Position numbers and translations under genes: made by a program. Of a stretch of 64,000 nt of DNA, positions 11,571 to 22,578 are shown one piece after another. The number at the start of each line of letters is the position of its first letter. Positions within the stretch are counted from its first letter, which is position 1. Location of the stretch: the NCBI RefSeq assembly GCF_000264905.1, contig NW_006763133.1:3295152-3359151 (forward strand), given 5' to 3'. Source of the DNA: Stereum hirsutum FP-91666 SS1 (lineage: Eukaryota > Basidiomycota > Agaricomycetes > Russulales > Stereaceae). Under the pieces are notes generated by a model. It was not told the origin of the DNA. It worked only from the letters and a program-made list of their open reading frames with translations, and searched no databases.

Positions 11571-12972
11571 TCATGCCTCTACCTCCTCCTTTAGCACACC
11601 CAGAGTTTGCTGGTCGATCCTCACCTGCCACGATCCACCTTTAGCCACATTTTCCGCCACAATGCGACCATATTCCGCCATCTCGACGTTTGAGACTTTG
11701 AACCCACCGCAGACTATGAAGATGAGTGCATCGGTTTCCGTCGACGAGGGAGGAAAGAGGTGAGAGACGAGGGTGGGCGAGTATAAGGGCGCGAGAGTCG
11801 TGCTGCAGGCAAGCTCGACGAGCATTTTGTGATCATCTGGATCCAATTTAGTCGCAGATTCTATCGTGAAATGAAGCCGGAAGCCTACCGGCAAACAGCC
11901 TCCCAGTCTGCATCGCGAGCTCGTCAGGGATCGAAACACAAGTAACACGTCCTTTCCTTTCTAGAGCCATTTTTACGACTCCTGCCGCGGGCTCCGAAGC
12001 ACCGAGTGAGGACGCTTTTGAGGTGAGATGGTGGATGTGAGCGAGTTTGACGTTATGTATCGGGTCTTGTTTGATAGTGATATTGGTGTTATTCTCCGCA
12101 CATACGGAGGCAGAACGATTGGCCGACATAGATTCGAGGAAACAGTTGGCGCCATGGGTCTCGAGGGCAATTATTGGAACTGGGTGAGGTGATGGTGAAT
12201 TGGAGTTGGGCCGAGAAAGAATGTTGTGGTGGCTGACCATCGTCCCAGCCTGCGTTCTTGCAGCCAACTATGATTCCTCCGAGCAGTCCACCTCCGCCGA
12301 CGCTGCAGACTATAGCGTGTGGTTTCTTTCCTAAAGGTAGCTGTTGCTTTATCTCGTGGATCATGGACGAGTGACCGTCCCAAACGATAGGATCATCGTA
12401 TGCGGGGGCTAGAACTCTAACAAACTTCTGCATCAGCTTCGAAGAGTCTCAACGAACTCGAAAGGCAATCAATGAAACTTACGCACTCTCGTCATTCTTG
12501 ACTGCGCCTTCGGCCGCCCTCAGCGTCTCCAAGTAGAAATTGCCTACGACGACCAAGTGTGCGCACAATCTCTTTAAAAAGTCACGCGTGGAGGGTGCCA
12601 CACCTTCCGGCAAGAATATGGTACACTTGACGCCTAGACTTTGAGATGCACATGCTGCTGCGAGACCTGCATTTCCACCTGAAGCGCAGATAATGTGCAG
12701 GGAAGGGCCGTGGATGGAAAGTTGGTGCTGAACAAAGTGAGAGAGGCCGCGGAGTTTATAAGAGTGACAAGGTTGAAGGTTCTATAATATGCAACATATT
12801 GAGCGCCGAGGTGTTGTTACATAGGAAACTTGATTCAGCTTGATTGCTTTGAGGTTGATATGGGACGGAAACGGACCTCGAGCTTGAGGTAGACGGAGTG
12901 GTTGGAGGGGAGGCGGTGGGAGAGGTGACTCGAGAGCAGGAGAGGTGTCTCTAGGACTCGGTTGGAATGCAT
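11571..12972 (-). CDS. CHA1: L-serine dehydratase (serine ammonia-lyase, CHA1-like)
   Basis: Exons on the - strand: 12972..12877, 12781..12483, 12416..12238, 12179..11889, 11836..11571, 376 residues in frame. It converts L-serine (and L-threonine) to the 2-oxo acid and ammonia with pyridoxal phosphate (PLP). Seen: YLKLENLQP, the PLP Lys in SYKLRG, the substrate loop ASGGNAG, the phosphate-binding glycine loop SVGGGGLLGG, and IVCGG near the C terminus. Length is typical for fold-type II serine dehydratases. At the 12483/12416 junction the nearer cag acceptor breaks the frame; the second acceptor (ttgttag) restores ESAVLAPAYDDP, so no frameshift is needed. It is divergent from the fatty acid hydroxylase, sharing about 300 bases of promoter. 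Confidence 0.92.
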
Positions 12973-13275
12973 TGTCACCTCTTAGAATATTTACAAGAAA
13001 AGATAAGCCGAGGACTCCTGTCAAGTAGAACAACAAGGAAGATCTCGAATATGGCCGGACAGGTCGATCAGAAGTCGAGGCTAAGCTGGAAGGAACGGAG
13101 AACCCGGGATGATCCAATCGCATGCTCGTAATCTAATCGCGTCCGCGCTCATAATCGAACCACGGCCGGCTTCTCCACGGCTTGAGGAGCAACGTCCATC
13201 GCTGCGCCCCACTCTCTTCCCCAGTCGTTCCACTGCTCTTTGTATTTTCACTCTTTCCTTTCGACGGTCTCTAAA
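12973..13275. promoter_or_regulatory. Divergent promoter region, serine dehydratase / fatty acid 2-hydroxylase
   Basis: 303 bases separate two start codons pointing away from each other, so it must hold both promoters. The side next to 13276 is C/T-rich just before the ATG, as is common in fungal core promoters. No specific operator was identified. Confidence 0.5.
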
Positions 13276-14765
13276 ATGTCTAAGCGCATCCGCATCTATA
13301 CCGCCGAGGACGTTCAGGCGCATAAATCCGACTCTGCTTGCTGGGTCACTCTCAACGGCAAGGTCTACGATGTCACTAGCTTTCTCCCAGACCACCCAGG
13401 AGGCGACGACCTTGTTCTCCAGGAGGCAGGCAAAGATGTTGAAGCGGCTATGAAGGATGCGGGGCACTCGGAGAGTGCGTATGATATGATGGAAGAGTTT
13501 GTTATTGGAAGGTTAGGAGTGGGCGAGTCGCTCGTGGATGAGGATTGGGTGCCGGCGGACGATTTTCACCCCGAGGATACGGACGAGGCGAAGGACTTCG
13601 AGAAGAACCAGTTCTTGGACTTGAGGAAGCCGTTGTTGAAGCAGATGTGGGATGCTAACTTCAGGTACTTCTGCCCATGAGTTACTAGCCTTTTCTTCGG
13701 TATTGACGTTGGAACTTTGATCGTGAATAGCAAATCATATTACCTTCAGCAAGTACACCAGCCTCGCCATCTTACGGAGTCTGCCAGACTCTTTGGGCCG
13801 GACTTCCTTGAGGTCTGTTTCTCTCAGACCGTCTCATCCTCATTTATTGAACGTGACGGTCCGCAGGTCTTCACACGTACCTCATGGTATGTCATCCCCA
13901 CCATCTGGCTGCCCATAGCCATCTACCTTGGCCTTCGCTCCGTCCTTCAATTCGGTGGCCCTCTCCCTCCGTTCTCCATCAACCCCGCTCTGCCTCTGGC
14001 CTCCATCCTGTCTCTCCCAGTCGATGCCTATGTCAAAACCATGTTGTGCTTCTTCCTCGGCAACGTTGTGTGGACCATTCTGGAGTACACTCTCCACCGG
14101 TTCTTGTTCCACGTCGACTATTACTTGCCTGACAAGCCTATATTCTTGACATTGCACTTCTTGTTGCATGGTATCCATCATTATCTCCCTATGGACCGGT
14201 ATGTGGCCTCGCTTCTTTCCTTGTGTAGGAGACTTCTGTTTACCATTTCATGAATTGTAGCCTCAGGCTTGTGATGCCACCGGTGCTGTTCACCCTTCTG
14301 TCGTACCCGTTCACACAGCTAGCACACGCCCTCTTCCCTCCCGCTATGGCGAACGGCGTCATCTCCGGCTCGTACACCTTCTGTGAGTACTCCCTGCTAG
14401 AGCGTCTTTGCGCCTTTTTATTCAAGCCACCATATAGATGTCATTTACGACTGTATGCACTATGCGTAAGTTCTCATCATACGTCCAGCTAAGCTTGGGC
14501 TCAGTTTTCTCCTTTGCTGGCGTGCGTGGATGATACAGGATGCATCATACCAAGCTCCCTGCGTACCTGAAAGAGCAGAAGAAGTACCACCTTGCGCACC
14601 ACTATAAGAACTTCGAGCTTGGCTTTGGTGTCACGAGTACGTTCCCTCTCTCCTCATTGCCAACAACCCTCTCCAGTCTATTGGTGGTCCAATCAGCTCA
14701 TATGACTCTTCCGTCCGGCAGGCAAAGTGTGGGACTACGTGTTCAACACCATGCTCCTCGTCTAG
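13276..14765 (+). CDS. SCS7: Fatty acid 2-hydroxylase with cytochrome b5 domain
   Basis: Exons 13276..13664, 13731..13812, 13867..14198, 14261..14382, 14438..14465, 14539..14636, 14722..14765, 364 residues in frame. It adds the 2-hydroxyl to very-long-chain fatty acids of ceramides in the ER membrane. The N-terminal cytochrome b5 domain (about 5-85) has heme ligands in DHPGG and DAGHSE. Membrane helices follow, with the di-iron histidine clusters of the desaturase/hydroxylase superfamily: HRFLFH, HFLLHGIHH, HYALHHTKLP and HLAHHYKN. The protein ends shortly after FGVTSKVWDYVF, as in yeast Scs7. One exon is only 28 bases. Confidence 0.96.
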
Positions 14766-15333
14766 GATCTTTATTACATGTCATCCATTTTACCCTCGCA
14801 TAGTGCTCGTCGAAGCCTATCGCCAGAGCTTGTTGTGGACTTTCTTCCTGTGGTTCGACGGCGTACGATTATATTCCTACTACAGAGTTAAACTCATACA
14901 TACAGTCACGTTCTCTTCATAGTACATTACCTTTTATCGTTCGTTTTAGTTATGGGGTCGGGTTATGAGCTCTGAGGTTTGCATATGTTTTCGTTGCTGC
15001 ACGTTACATCGTGGGCAAATTATATCCCTCACTCCTCGCTCATCGCTCCAGGCATGACGACGCGAAAGCGGTGCACGATCGCACAGATCCAAGATTTCAA
15101 GGTTCAAACGTTCAAGGTCCATCGTCTCTTAAGTTCAGACTTCAGAACAGGGTTCTGGTGATGAATAGGCCACGATAGACCAAAAGCTCAACATCAAGGC
15201 GCTGACGAATAATTACAAGTGTAAGTATGTATATGTCAATGCGGAAGCTAGCGCTATAAAGACAAAAGATCACAGATCCCCAAATTATGGCCCATAGTGA
15301 ACAAAGAAAGATGGAAGATGACGTCGCTCAGTG
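14766..15333. other. Intergenic, no gene seen
   Basis: Converging 3' flanks of the fatty acid hydroxylase (+) and the AA14 gene (-). No open frame with protein-like content. Confidence 0.5.
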
Positions 15334-17489
15334 TCACCAGAGTCCCAAACCCCACAAAGCTTCGACTCCGCCGGTTCTGCTGTGCATCGACCGCTTTCGC
15401 TCGTAGGTCCCCATACCAAGACGGGAGGCCCATGTGCGCGGGAAAGAATAGTGTTCGTCAGTGGAGGATGTGGTGGATGATTGAGGTTCTGAAGGGTCTG
15501 AGCGTTTGCTGCTTGTCAGGTGGAATACGAGTCAGTTCACTTTAGAGCTGTGACGAAGGTGCAGTCAAGCGAATGGCGTACCATGCGGAGACGAGTTCGA
15601 CGTTTGAAGTATCTGCTGCACTTGTCATGTTGACGGCGTTGACCATGCTGTTGAGCTCACCATTCATCGATGCAAACGCCGTTCCATTCCCGCTCCCATT
15701 CCCAGACGCAGTCGAAGCAGAGGCATCGGCTGTAGCGCTGAGTGAGGGATTGATAGAGTTGAGAAACATCGTGGTGCCTGCAGGAGCAGTGGTGGATGTG
15801 GCGGCTACTATGACGACGACGGTCTGAGTCTGAGTTTGAGTTTCGGTCTCGGTGGTCGTTTCGATGGAAGTGGTGACGGAGGTAGATATGGCGGTAGCGG
15901 CCGATGTGGATACAGATGACAGCGCACTAGATGATGCAGGAGCGCCTGAAGTCGCAGACTGTACGGCTTCAGTCGACGACGCTTGTACCGAAGCAGCACC
16001 GACGGTTGCACTAGCTATAAACGTGCTGGCACTGGCCTCCGCCTGTTGTATCAATGCGAGAAGACTATTGTTGCTCAGAACCTGTGCGGCATCTGGTACG
16101 CGGAATTTCTGGCCCTGTACGACGGTCTTCAGCACGGGCAACGCGGTCTGATTCTCGGAGGGTTGCGGGATGGAATCGTTGTGATATGAGTCAGCGAAGA
16201 TGTCGTCCTGTGGGCCATCGAGAAAGTTGTACAGGTCAGTGTAGAAAGGTGGGTGGTAGGTGTCTTCAAACATCTGTGAGAGTATAATGAGCATAAAGTG
16301 GGCTATGAAGTGAGTTAGGTGCTGACGGTGTTGCGCTCTTTTTGATACTGTGTGAATAAAGAAAACGTCTGTCGTTTCAGTAGGAGTTCGGTCGGAACAC
16401 AAGACACGTAGGGACACGAACCCAATAGTGAGGCATTTTGGCACCGTAGGTACAATTTCCGATGACAGGATCAGCTTTGTTCGCCGTCGGATCGGCACCA
16501 CATCGTCGAGCGAGTTGAGCGGGGGCCAATGGGGTAGTAGACACTGAGTTCGTCACGTTGCACTGAAATCCGGTCATGTAGTCTGTATGACAATTAGTCC
16601 ACTGTACTGTATTGAACGAACTGTGTTCCATGGCACTTACTCTGTTCTCCTCCGCTATCAGGCTGTCGTATGTACAATTGTCAATTAGTTCGCACAGTCT
16701 ATTTCATAAGAATTGTTCTGTTCGGCTTACCGAATGAATCCAAAACCAAGCACATATGCAACCCCCATCCGGGCACGGCGGCATCCTCTGTGGCACCGAG
16801 AAGTCCGTGAACCTCGTCCACACACAGGTCTGATTCACACTGAACACTGTGAAGTCCTCTGGCTGTACATCCGAGACATTGCTCTTGTAGGCGATGGCAA
16901 GCGCGCAGCCTTTGACGTCGTCAATTCCGGTTGTGTGATACTCGGAGATATCACTTCCTGGGCAAACATCGTCACCAGAACGGATATCGCCGCCTTCAGA
17001 AGAGGCGAAGTAAGATGTTGCGCCCTGTTGGAGACGGCAGGGTGGAGGAGAGAAGGTGATAATGAGACGCGCGACCGATGGTACGTGAGTACTGAGACTC
17101 GCCTTGTTACATCCTATTTCGGTTGTCACGTTTGATCCTGCAGGAAGTTCGAATACATCTTCTGCATGAGGAGGGTAGTCAAGATGGCCATGAAACCACC
17201 ACTGATCGAAAGTCATGTCCATCAATGGAGCAACTGCACGGTTATCATACTATAGGAAGTATTAGTACGAGTTCGCCATGAAAATTTTCGGATACGCCTC
17301 ACAGGAAATGTCTGGTCGGTAACATTGAATCCCCACATCGCAGGGTGGAATATCGCTAAGAAAAGTCGAGTTATTAGCGAGGAGACTCAGCGGAATAGTG
17401 AATTCCAAGGAAAAGAACTCACATGCATGACCGCTGACATATGATATGTGGTTTGTAGCGATGGCAGCAGCAGCAAGTAGAAGGAACAT
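15334..17489 (-). CDS. AA14-type lytic polysaccharide monooxygenase
   Basis: Exons: 17489..17423, 17355..17303, 17249..17103, 17024..16731, 16662..16641, 16582..16422, 16347..16327, 16273..15582, 15508..15334, 543 residues in frame. After a short signal peptide the mature chain would start at His in NHISYVSG, the N-terminal histidine of the copper brace; the residue before it is Asn, unusual at a signal cleavage site. AA14 landmarks: [73 protein letters not shown] long Ser/Thr-rich C-terminal tail follows, as in fungal LPMOs carrying glycosylated or anchored tails. AA14 enzymes of Pycnoporus attack xylan on cellulose. The last intron is uncertain; if unspliced, the protein ends at 15542 with 498 residues. 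Intron 17102..17025 has a GC donor. Confidence 0.85.
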
Positions 17490-18729
17490 CGATAATAGCA
17501 AGAAATAATATGTCGTAAGTAAGCTTCCGGAGCAAGTGATGGTGAAATGCCAGCAATCTAGTGAGAAAGCGGAGACGTCAAGAAACAGGAAAGTCGAAAG
17601 CAAGACAGAGGCTGAGCCAGCTGCAGGCCAGTGCAGATATTCTTCGGAGAGACACCATCGGGCCCACGGCTGTCGTGGAAGGTTTTATACAAGCGAGTCT
17701 GTTTGCGGCACAAAAGCCGTCCGAGCCATTGTTCCCCATGAGGCCGCACCTTCCCACGAGTTCGGCAATGTCCGGAACCTGAATATCGCTCATTGTCCTT
17801 GAACAATATCGATTCATTCTTCGAGCTCGTCGCTGGAACGTCTAGAGTCATCACTACTCAGGCATAGGGAGTCGGAGATTTTATGTAAGCTGAACTGTCT
17901 CTTAAATTTCGATGTACAGGTGCTTATTAGTATTCATTCAATATCGGATCGCCAGTTCAAGGCAGTCAGGACGGCTTGCAATCAACAGGACTCGAAGTTG
18001 AGCTCATTCTATTATCGAGGGTATCTCTCCCTAGGTTTGGCCGTTACGACCTCAATGGTTTCGCGAAAAACGCCTGCGCCCGCTGTATCTCGCTCTGTGC
18101 GGTGGTAAGCTTTATCGCCGTACTATGGAGCATTATTCTTTTGGGTGGGTTTGTGTTCCAGCGTGAACAAGGCTTCCGATCATGCATCGCGCTAGTTGAG
18201 CATCTTTTAGACCATGGCATTTATCGCCACACTTTGGGCGCATTTATACCAAAACTTACACAGCCACTATTGGCCGGGTTATCTGTGGCGCACTCCTGGT
18301 CACTGGAACGCCACAGGGCTCTCAGGTGGGCTTGCGATGCTTTATTACGGTGTATTTTCATACTGCATTCGTGACTGCACGAAATTCACATCCCCTCCGT
18401 TTCGATGGTCGAAATAGCACAGACTCCCACACTGGCGGAACCCCTCTCCGTCCAGAGAGCGCTCAGTGATCAATTCGAAGAAGAGGAGTAAGATCCTGTA
18501 AGATCCTCCCAGACCTTGCTCTCACTATTCCATTTTCTATAACGGTCTTTTCGCTACCGGGCTCGCTGTTTTCTGCTAGGCATCAGCGAATGTCGGCCCT
18601 TAGCTCTGCTTCCGTCCCACTGTTTCTAACCTACCACCCTCAGCACGACAGATACCCCATCCGTATCTGACGACTTTCGACCTGTTTCCAAGTAATACCA
18701 GCATCAAGTCTCCATCCGCCGACAATATC
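17490..18729. other. Intergenic, no gene supported
   Basis: Open frames around 17560-17850 (-) and 17976-18374 (+) are short and disagree in frame. The latter has a hydrophobic patch but no start or splice logic. It contains the divergent promoters of the AA14 gene and the amidohydrolase. Confidence 0.45.
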
Positions 18730-20268
18730 ATGACTAGCGCTGCCCTCGACTTCCGCGAACTGGAAGCCGTCTGCCTCCGCTACCCTGCCATCGACAATCA
18801 CGCCCACCCCCTTTTGCGATCCTCACATCGTCATTCTGTTCCATTCGAAGGTGTCATCTCCGAAGCTTCTGGTCTTGCCGCCCCCGATGCGGTACACACC
18901 GTCGCATGCTATCGGGCTACAATCGAGCTCGGACAATTGTTCCAGATCAATAAATCTCAAGACTCGAGCATGAATACGTCTCATGACGCCGGGACTAAGG
19001 GCGATGATGTAACCTGGGACGACGTGAAGGCAGCACGGGATAGAATGACCTATGAAGATCTATGTAGGCTATGTTTTGGACCGACGAGGATTCAATGTCT
19101 TTTGCTGGATGATGGGCTCGGTGGGGTGGCGGAGATGGCAGAGGATTATACGTGGCATAATCAGTTTACATGGAGTCCAAGCAGGAGGATTGTCAGGGTT
19201 GAGGTAGTTGCTGAGGTCAGTTACACATCGTTTACCCCACTTCATGCTCTTAGTGATGCAACTTTTTGAAATTTGCCCTAATGTGTAACATCAGACTATC
19301 CTGAGCACCTTCTTCCGCTCAACCGATCCAACTATCAATCCTCGCCAATTTATGCATACGTTTGGCATTGAGCTTGTCCGCCAACTCTCAAACGCCGCTG
19401 GTCGTCCGGAGGTCTGCGGCTTCAAATCTGTCGTCTGCTACCGCTCGGGGCTTGATGTCTCTCCGACGGGCAACGAACCCGCACTGGACCACGCGATCGT
19501 GAGGATCTATAAGGAGTTTCTGAAGGCCTGGCCGGTCAAGGAGCTTAGACTAGATGATAAACCATTGAATGATTTGGTCGTGCAGGTGACACTCACTATC
19601 GCGGCAAAATTCAATAAACCGGGTATGCTCCTCTTCCATCAGCACCCTGACTTTTTCGCACTGACACACAAGCCTTCCAGTGCAATTCCACACGGGCCTC
19701 GGTGACAACGATATCACTCTTACGCGTTCCTCCCCGGCAAACCTCCAGCCGCTCATCAAAGCTCACCCGAACGCCACTTTCGTCCTTCTACACTCCTCTT
19801 ATCCCTACACACGCGACGCTGGTTATCTGACCTCCGTATACGCAAATGTATACCTCGATTTCGGGGAGATTTTCCCGTTTTTGAGCAGTGATGGCCAGAG
19901 AACAGTCTTGAGGCAGGTCTTCGAGTTGACGCCGATGAACAAGATAATGTGGTCGAGTGCGTGTATTCGTTCTAATAGTAACAAGGTATATCCTGATGAA
20001 GTGTTAACATTGTGCAGCGGACGGGCATTGGTGGCCCGAAAGCTACTATCTGGGGACAATGCAAGCTCGTCAAGCTCTCCTTCAGGTCCTACCTCTCGCT
20101 TCATGAGTGATACCTTGGCTAAACTGACGATACGTGCAGTTACTCCGTCAGTACACCAGCCAAGGCGACTTCAGTTTAACGCAAGCTATCAACATTGCGA
20201 AAAGTGCTTTTTTTCACAACGCCAATCGTGTGTACAACCTGCAGCTGGATCCAGTGTTTGATGGGTAG
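18730..20268 (+). CDS. Amidohydrolase (AMDH-2 family, FluG N-terminal-like)
   Basis: Exons 18730..19215, 19295..19622, 19681..19956, 20018..20085, 20140..20268, 428 residues in frame. TIM-barrel metal hydrolase signature: the first metal pair in DNHAHP, a Lys-containing strand GFKSVVCYR, the third His in QFHTGLGDND, the fourth in LLHSSYPY, and the catalytic Asp rebuilt across the fourth intron in STDGHWWPESY. The order and spacing match amidohydrolase_2 proteins related to the N-terminal half of FluG. Here there is no glutamine-synthetase-like half, so it is a stand-alone hydrolase. Substrate is unknown. Confidence 0.86.
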
Positions 20269-20433
20269 CAATACTGCGACGCGGAAATAGCCATGAGGAG
20301 TGTGCGGATTAAGATGTTGTACTGGCGAATGTAGGAATAGTTGAATCTACCCAGTGGCCGTCCTTAACTAGCCAAGAATGATTGCACTACCCTGAGTCGT
20401 ATGAGCCTCCCGGTCACCTCCTTAAGTTCCCGA

Positions 20434-20906
20434 CTATCCCTTCGCCTGCTGCGCCTCCCACTGTTTCGGCGTGAACGTTTTCTACCACGGTCCATGCATA
20501 AATATGTATCACGAGATTAGAGAAGATCGGACCCACGGACGTAAGGAACATCTCATACCTGTGTGAACGCGTGGATGGAAGAAATCTCCTTCTTCAACAT
20601 CTCGTTCACTTCGCGTGTTGTGGGTTATCAGATAAGGCTTTCAGGGATGATGGCTCTACAGAACCTCACCCATGCGATGTCTGGCCAGCGTATTCTTTCC
20701 CTCAAACGCCTACGCATGTACGAAGGGGACGTTGATTGAGTACACATCGCATCCACGAACGAAGAGACATAGACGATACGCACCTCGCTGACAATGACGA
20801 CAGAATAGTTCTCCCCACATCCACTCGACTCGTCGAGAATTTGTAGATGAGTGATTGGAATTGCAGACCGAATGACGGCCTCCATTTCCTCTGGTGTGAC
20901 GCCCAT
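20434..20906 (-). CDS. FRA2: BolA-like protein (Fra2/BolA2 type)
   Basis: Exons 20906..20784, 20709..20670, 20608..20559, 20481..20434, 86 residues in frame. The whole BolA fold is readable: HLQILDESSGCGENYSVVIV, then AFEGKNTLARHRMVNE, then ISSIHAFTQKTFTP. BolA2/Fra2 partners monothiol glutaredoxins in cytosolic iron sensing and Fe-S trafficking. The conserved Cys in SGCG and the His in RHRMVN are the cluster-ligand candidates. The compact length and lack of a mitochondrial presequence favour the cytosolic Fra2 class over BolA1/3, but this is an inference. Confidence 0.95.
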
Positions 20907-21221
20907 ATTTTCGTATTGGATATACCTCGATGAATGCTAGAGGCCGTACAGGTTTGACTTTATGGCACCCTGTGTTTTATTAGGCAAGTAGCAGAGGTGG
21001 CGAAGAGTCGGAGATGGGGCTGAAGTCCAATAATCTGATAAGATACGATGGGGAGCCATATATATATACCCCTACCAGCTACAATCTAATCTTGTCGTTT
21101 CCTTCCCACCACCCGCCAGTCTTCCCTTTGCCCCGTTTGCTCCATACTTCCCTATATTTCACGTAAGTGGCTTTAACGTGTGATTACAGACTGTAAATCG
21201 ATTATCATGGTGAGCATTTTT
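20907..21221. other. Intergenic with TATA-like tract
   Basis: An alternating tatatatat tract lies near 21057-21068, about 150 bases upstream of the BolA start (which points left). It may serve as a TATA region. Nothing else was seen. Confidence 0.4.
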
Positions 21222-22578
21222 TCAGTCACGGCACCCCGCCATTTTTCGCTTGGTCCGGCCGTTGCAGCTACGCAGTAACGTCGTCATCAAGTCGCGATCG
21301 GATCGAGAAAGTCCGACCATGTCGATACTATTGAAACCCCGATCGAGAATGTTGAACGTGATATTGTACATCTGCTGTGCCACGAGGACGTCGTGGAAAT
21401 TCTGCGTACTTACAACACCAGCACCGAAATTTTGAGACACAAACAAAACATCAAATAACGGTGCAGTAGATTTAAGGCGAGCAGAAAACGGGGCAGTAGA
21501 AGGGGAAGAGAACGCCGCCTGAGTCACTGCATACTCCGCCGCTGCCTGCTTGCAAGCACTGTGCATCTACGAGCGCACTAAATGTCCTCAGGGTATATTG
21601 TGGGCAAGGATAGGTTGCCAACCCCCTTGAGAAACATTGACGGCTCCCAGAATGAGAATGTCGTCAATGTTGAGCGTCCGTCCGTCTGGCGACACGAGAG
21701 GGTCTTCTTTAGGCTGGTCCTGGCAGTTTCCAATTGGTCAGTATAGTGCGCCTTTTTTGAGGCTCCAAAAATCAACAAAGAAACAGTCTATATCCGTACC
21801 TCCAGATACTTTAAATACCTCTGCACAGAGCGACCTAGGTGCGCAATAAAGTTCTTGAGATCGATGGGCTTCTTCGTGGAGGACTGAGTCATCCCGTTGA
21901 TCTGGCGTTGTTTGCTGGAATGGTTGGCAGCCTATAGACAAATGAGTCAACAACGGGTCGTTAAGCACAATCGCGTCTCGAGAGGAAGCATACGAAAGGA
22001 GTCAGGAATGCAAAGCCCTTACGGTGCTTGCTCATCACAGCCCTTGATATGCCTCACCTCCTTCTCGATAGCCTGCTTCGCCGTCACGCCACACTCGCGC
22101 GTCTGCCCCTCATGAAGGAAGAACATTGTGTTCTGAAGTTGAACGTTGGGGTTGGCCACGAAGCGGTCAGTACCGCTGGAGAACTTGGGATGCCAGAGCT
22201 GTTGAACAATGAAGGTCCAGGATAACGATGCTGAAAGCTTGCTGTAGTGAAAATCGAGGCACAGGGGGTGACTCTCGGGGCGGTGGATGAAGAAGCACCC
22301 TGTAGAGGTGTCGCAGCGTATGGCAAGATCGATAAAAGGCGTATGAAGCAAGTTCGTGACAATGTGGTAGGCATTTTCTTTGCCGAATGCATGAGAAAGG
22401 ATGCCGTCCTGCAGGAAAGCGGCGTGCATTCTCTCGAAGGTCTAATGCACATGACTGTAAGGAGAAGGAAAAGCCAAAGACAGACGTGAATGAGCTCTAC
22501 CTGGCGCGTTTCTGCATATCTCAAAGGTAGCGTGGCCAAGGAGTGTTCGATGATGGGGGAGAGGGACGGGGACTGCAT
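21222..22578 (-). CDS. Uncharacterised conserved-looking protein
   Basis: Proposed exons: 22578..22501, 22441..22058, 21931..21800, 21719..21636, 21566..21222, giving 340 residues in frame. I do not recognise the family. What supports a real gene: the four introns have consistent phase 0 and the joined peptide has ordinary globular composition (for example LHTPFIDLAIRC, LWHPKFSSGTDRF, IDLKNFIAHLGRSVQRYLK, LNIDDILILGAV, FNILDRGFNSIDM). No signal peptide and no clear membrane helix. The exon 4 end is the least certain because a second GT lies 13 bases further on. Could be a basidiomycete-specific cytosolic or nuclear protein. Confidence 0.5.

Noticed and set aside
12428..12482. Apparent frameshift in the serine dehydratase
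   Set aside because: Using the acceptor at 12417 instead of the nearer cag restores both frame and the conserved APAYDDP motif.
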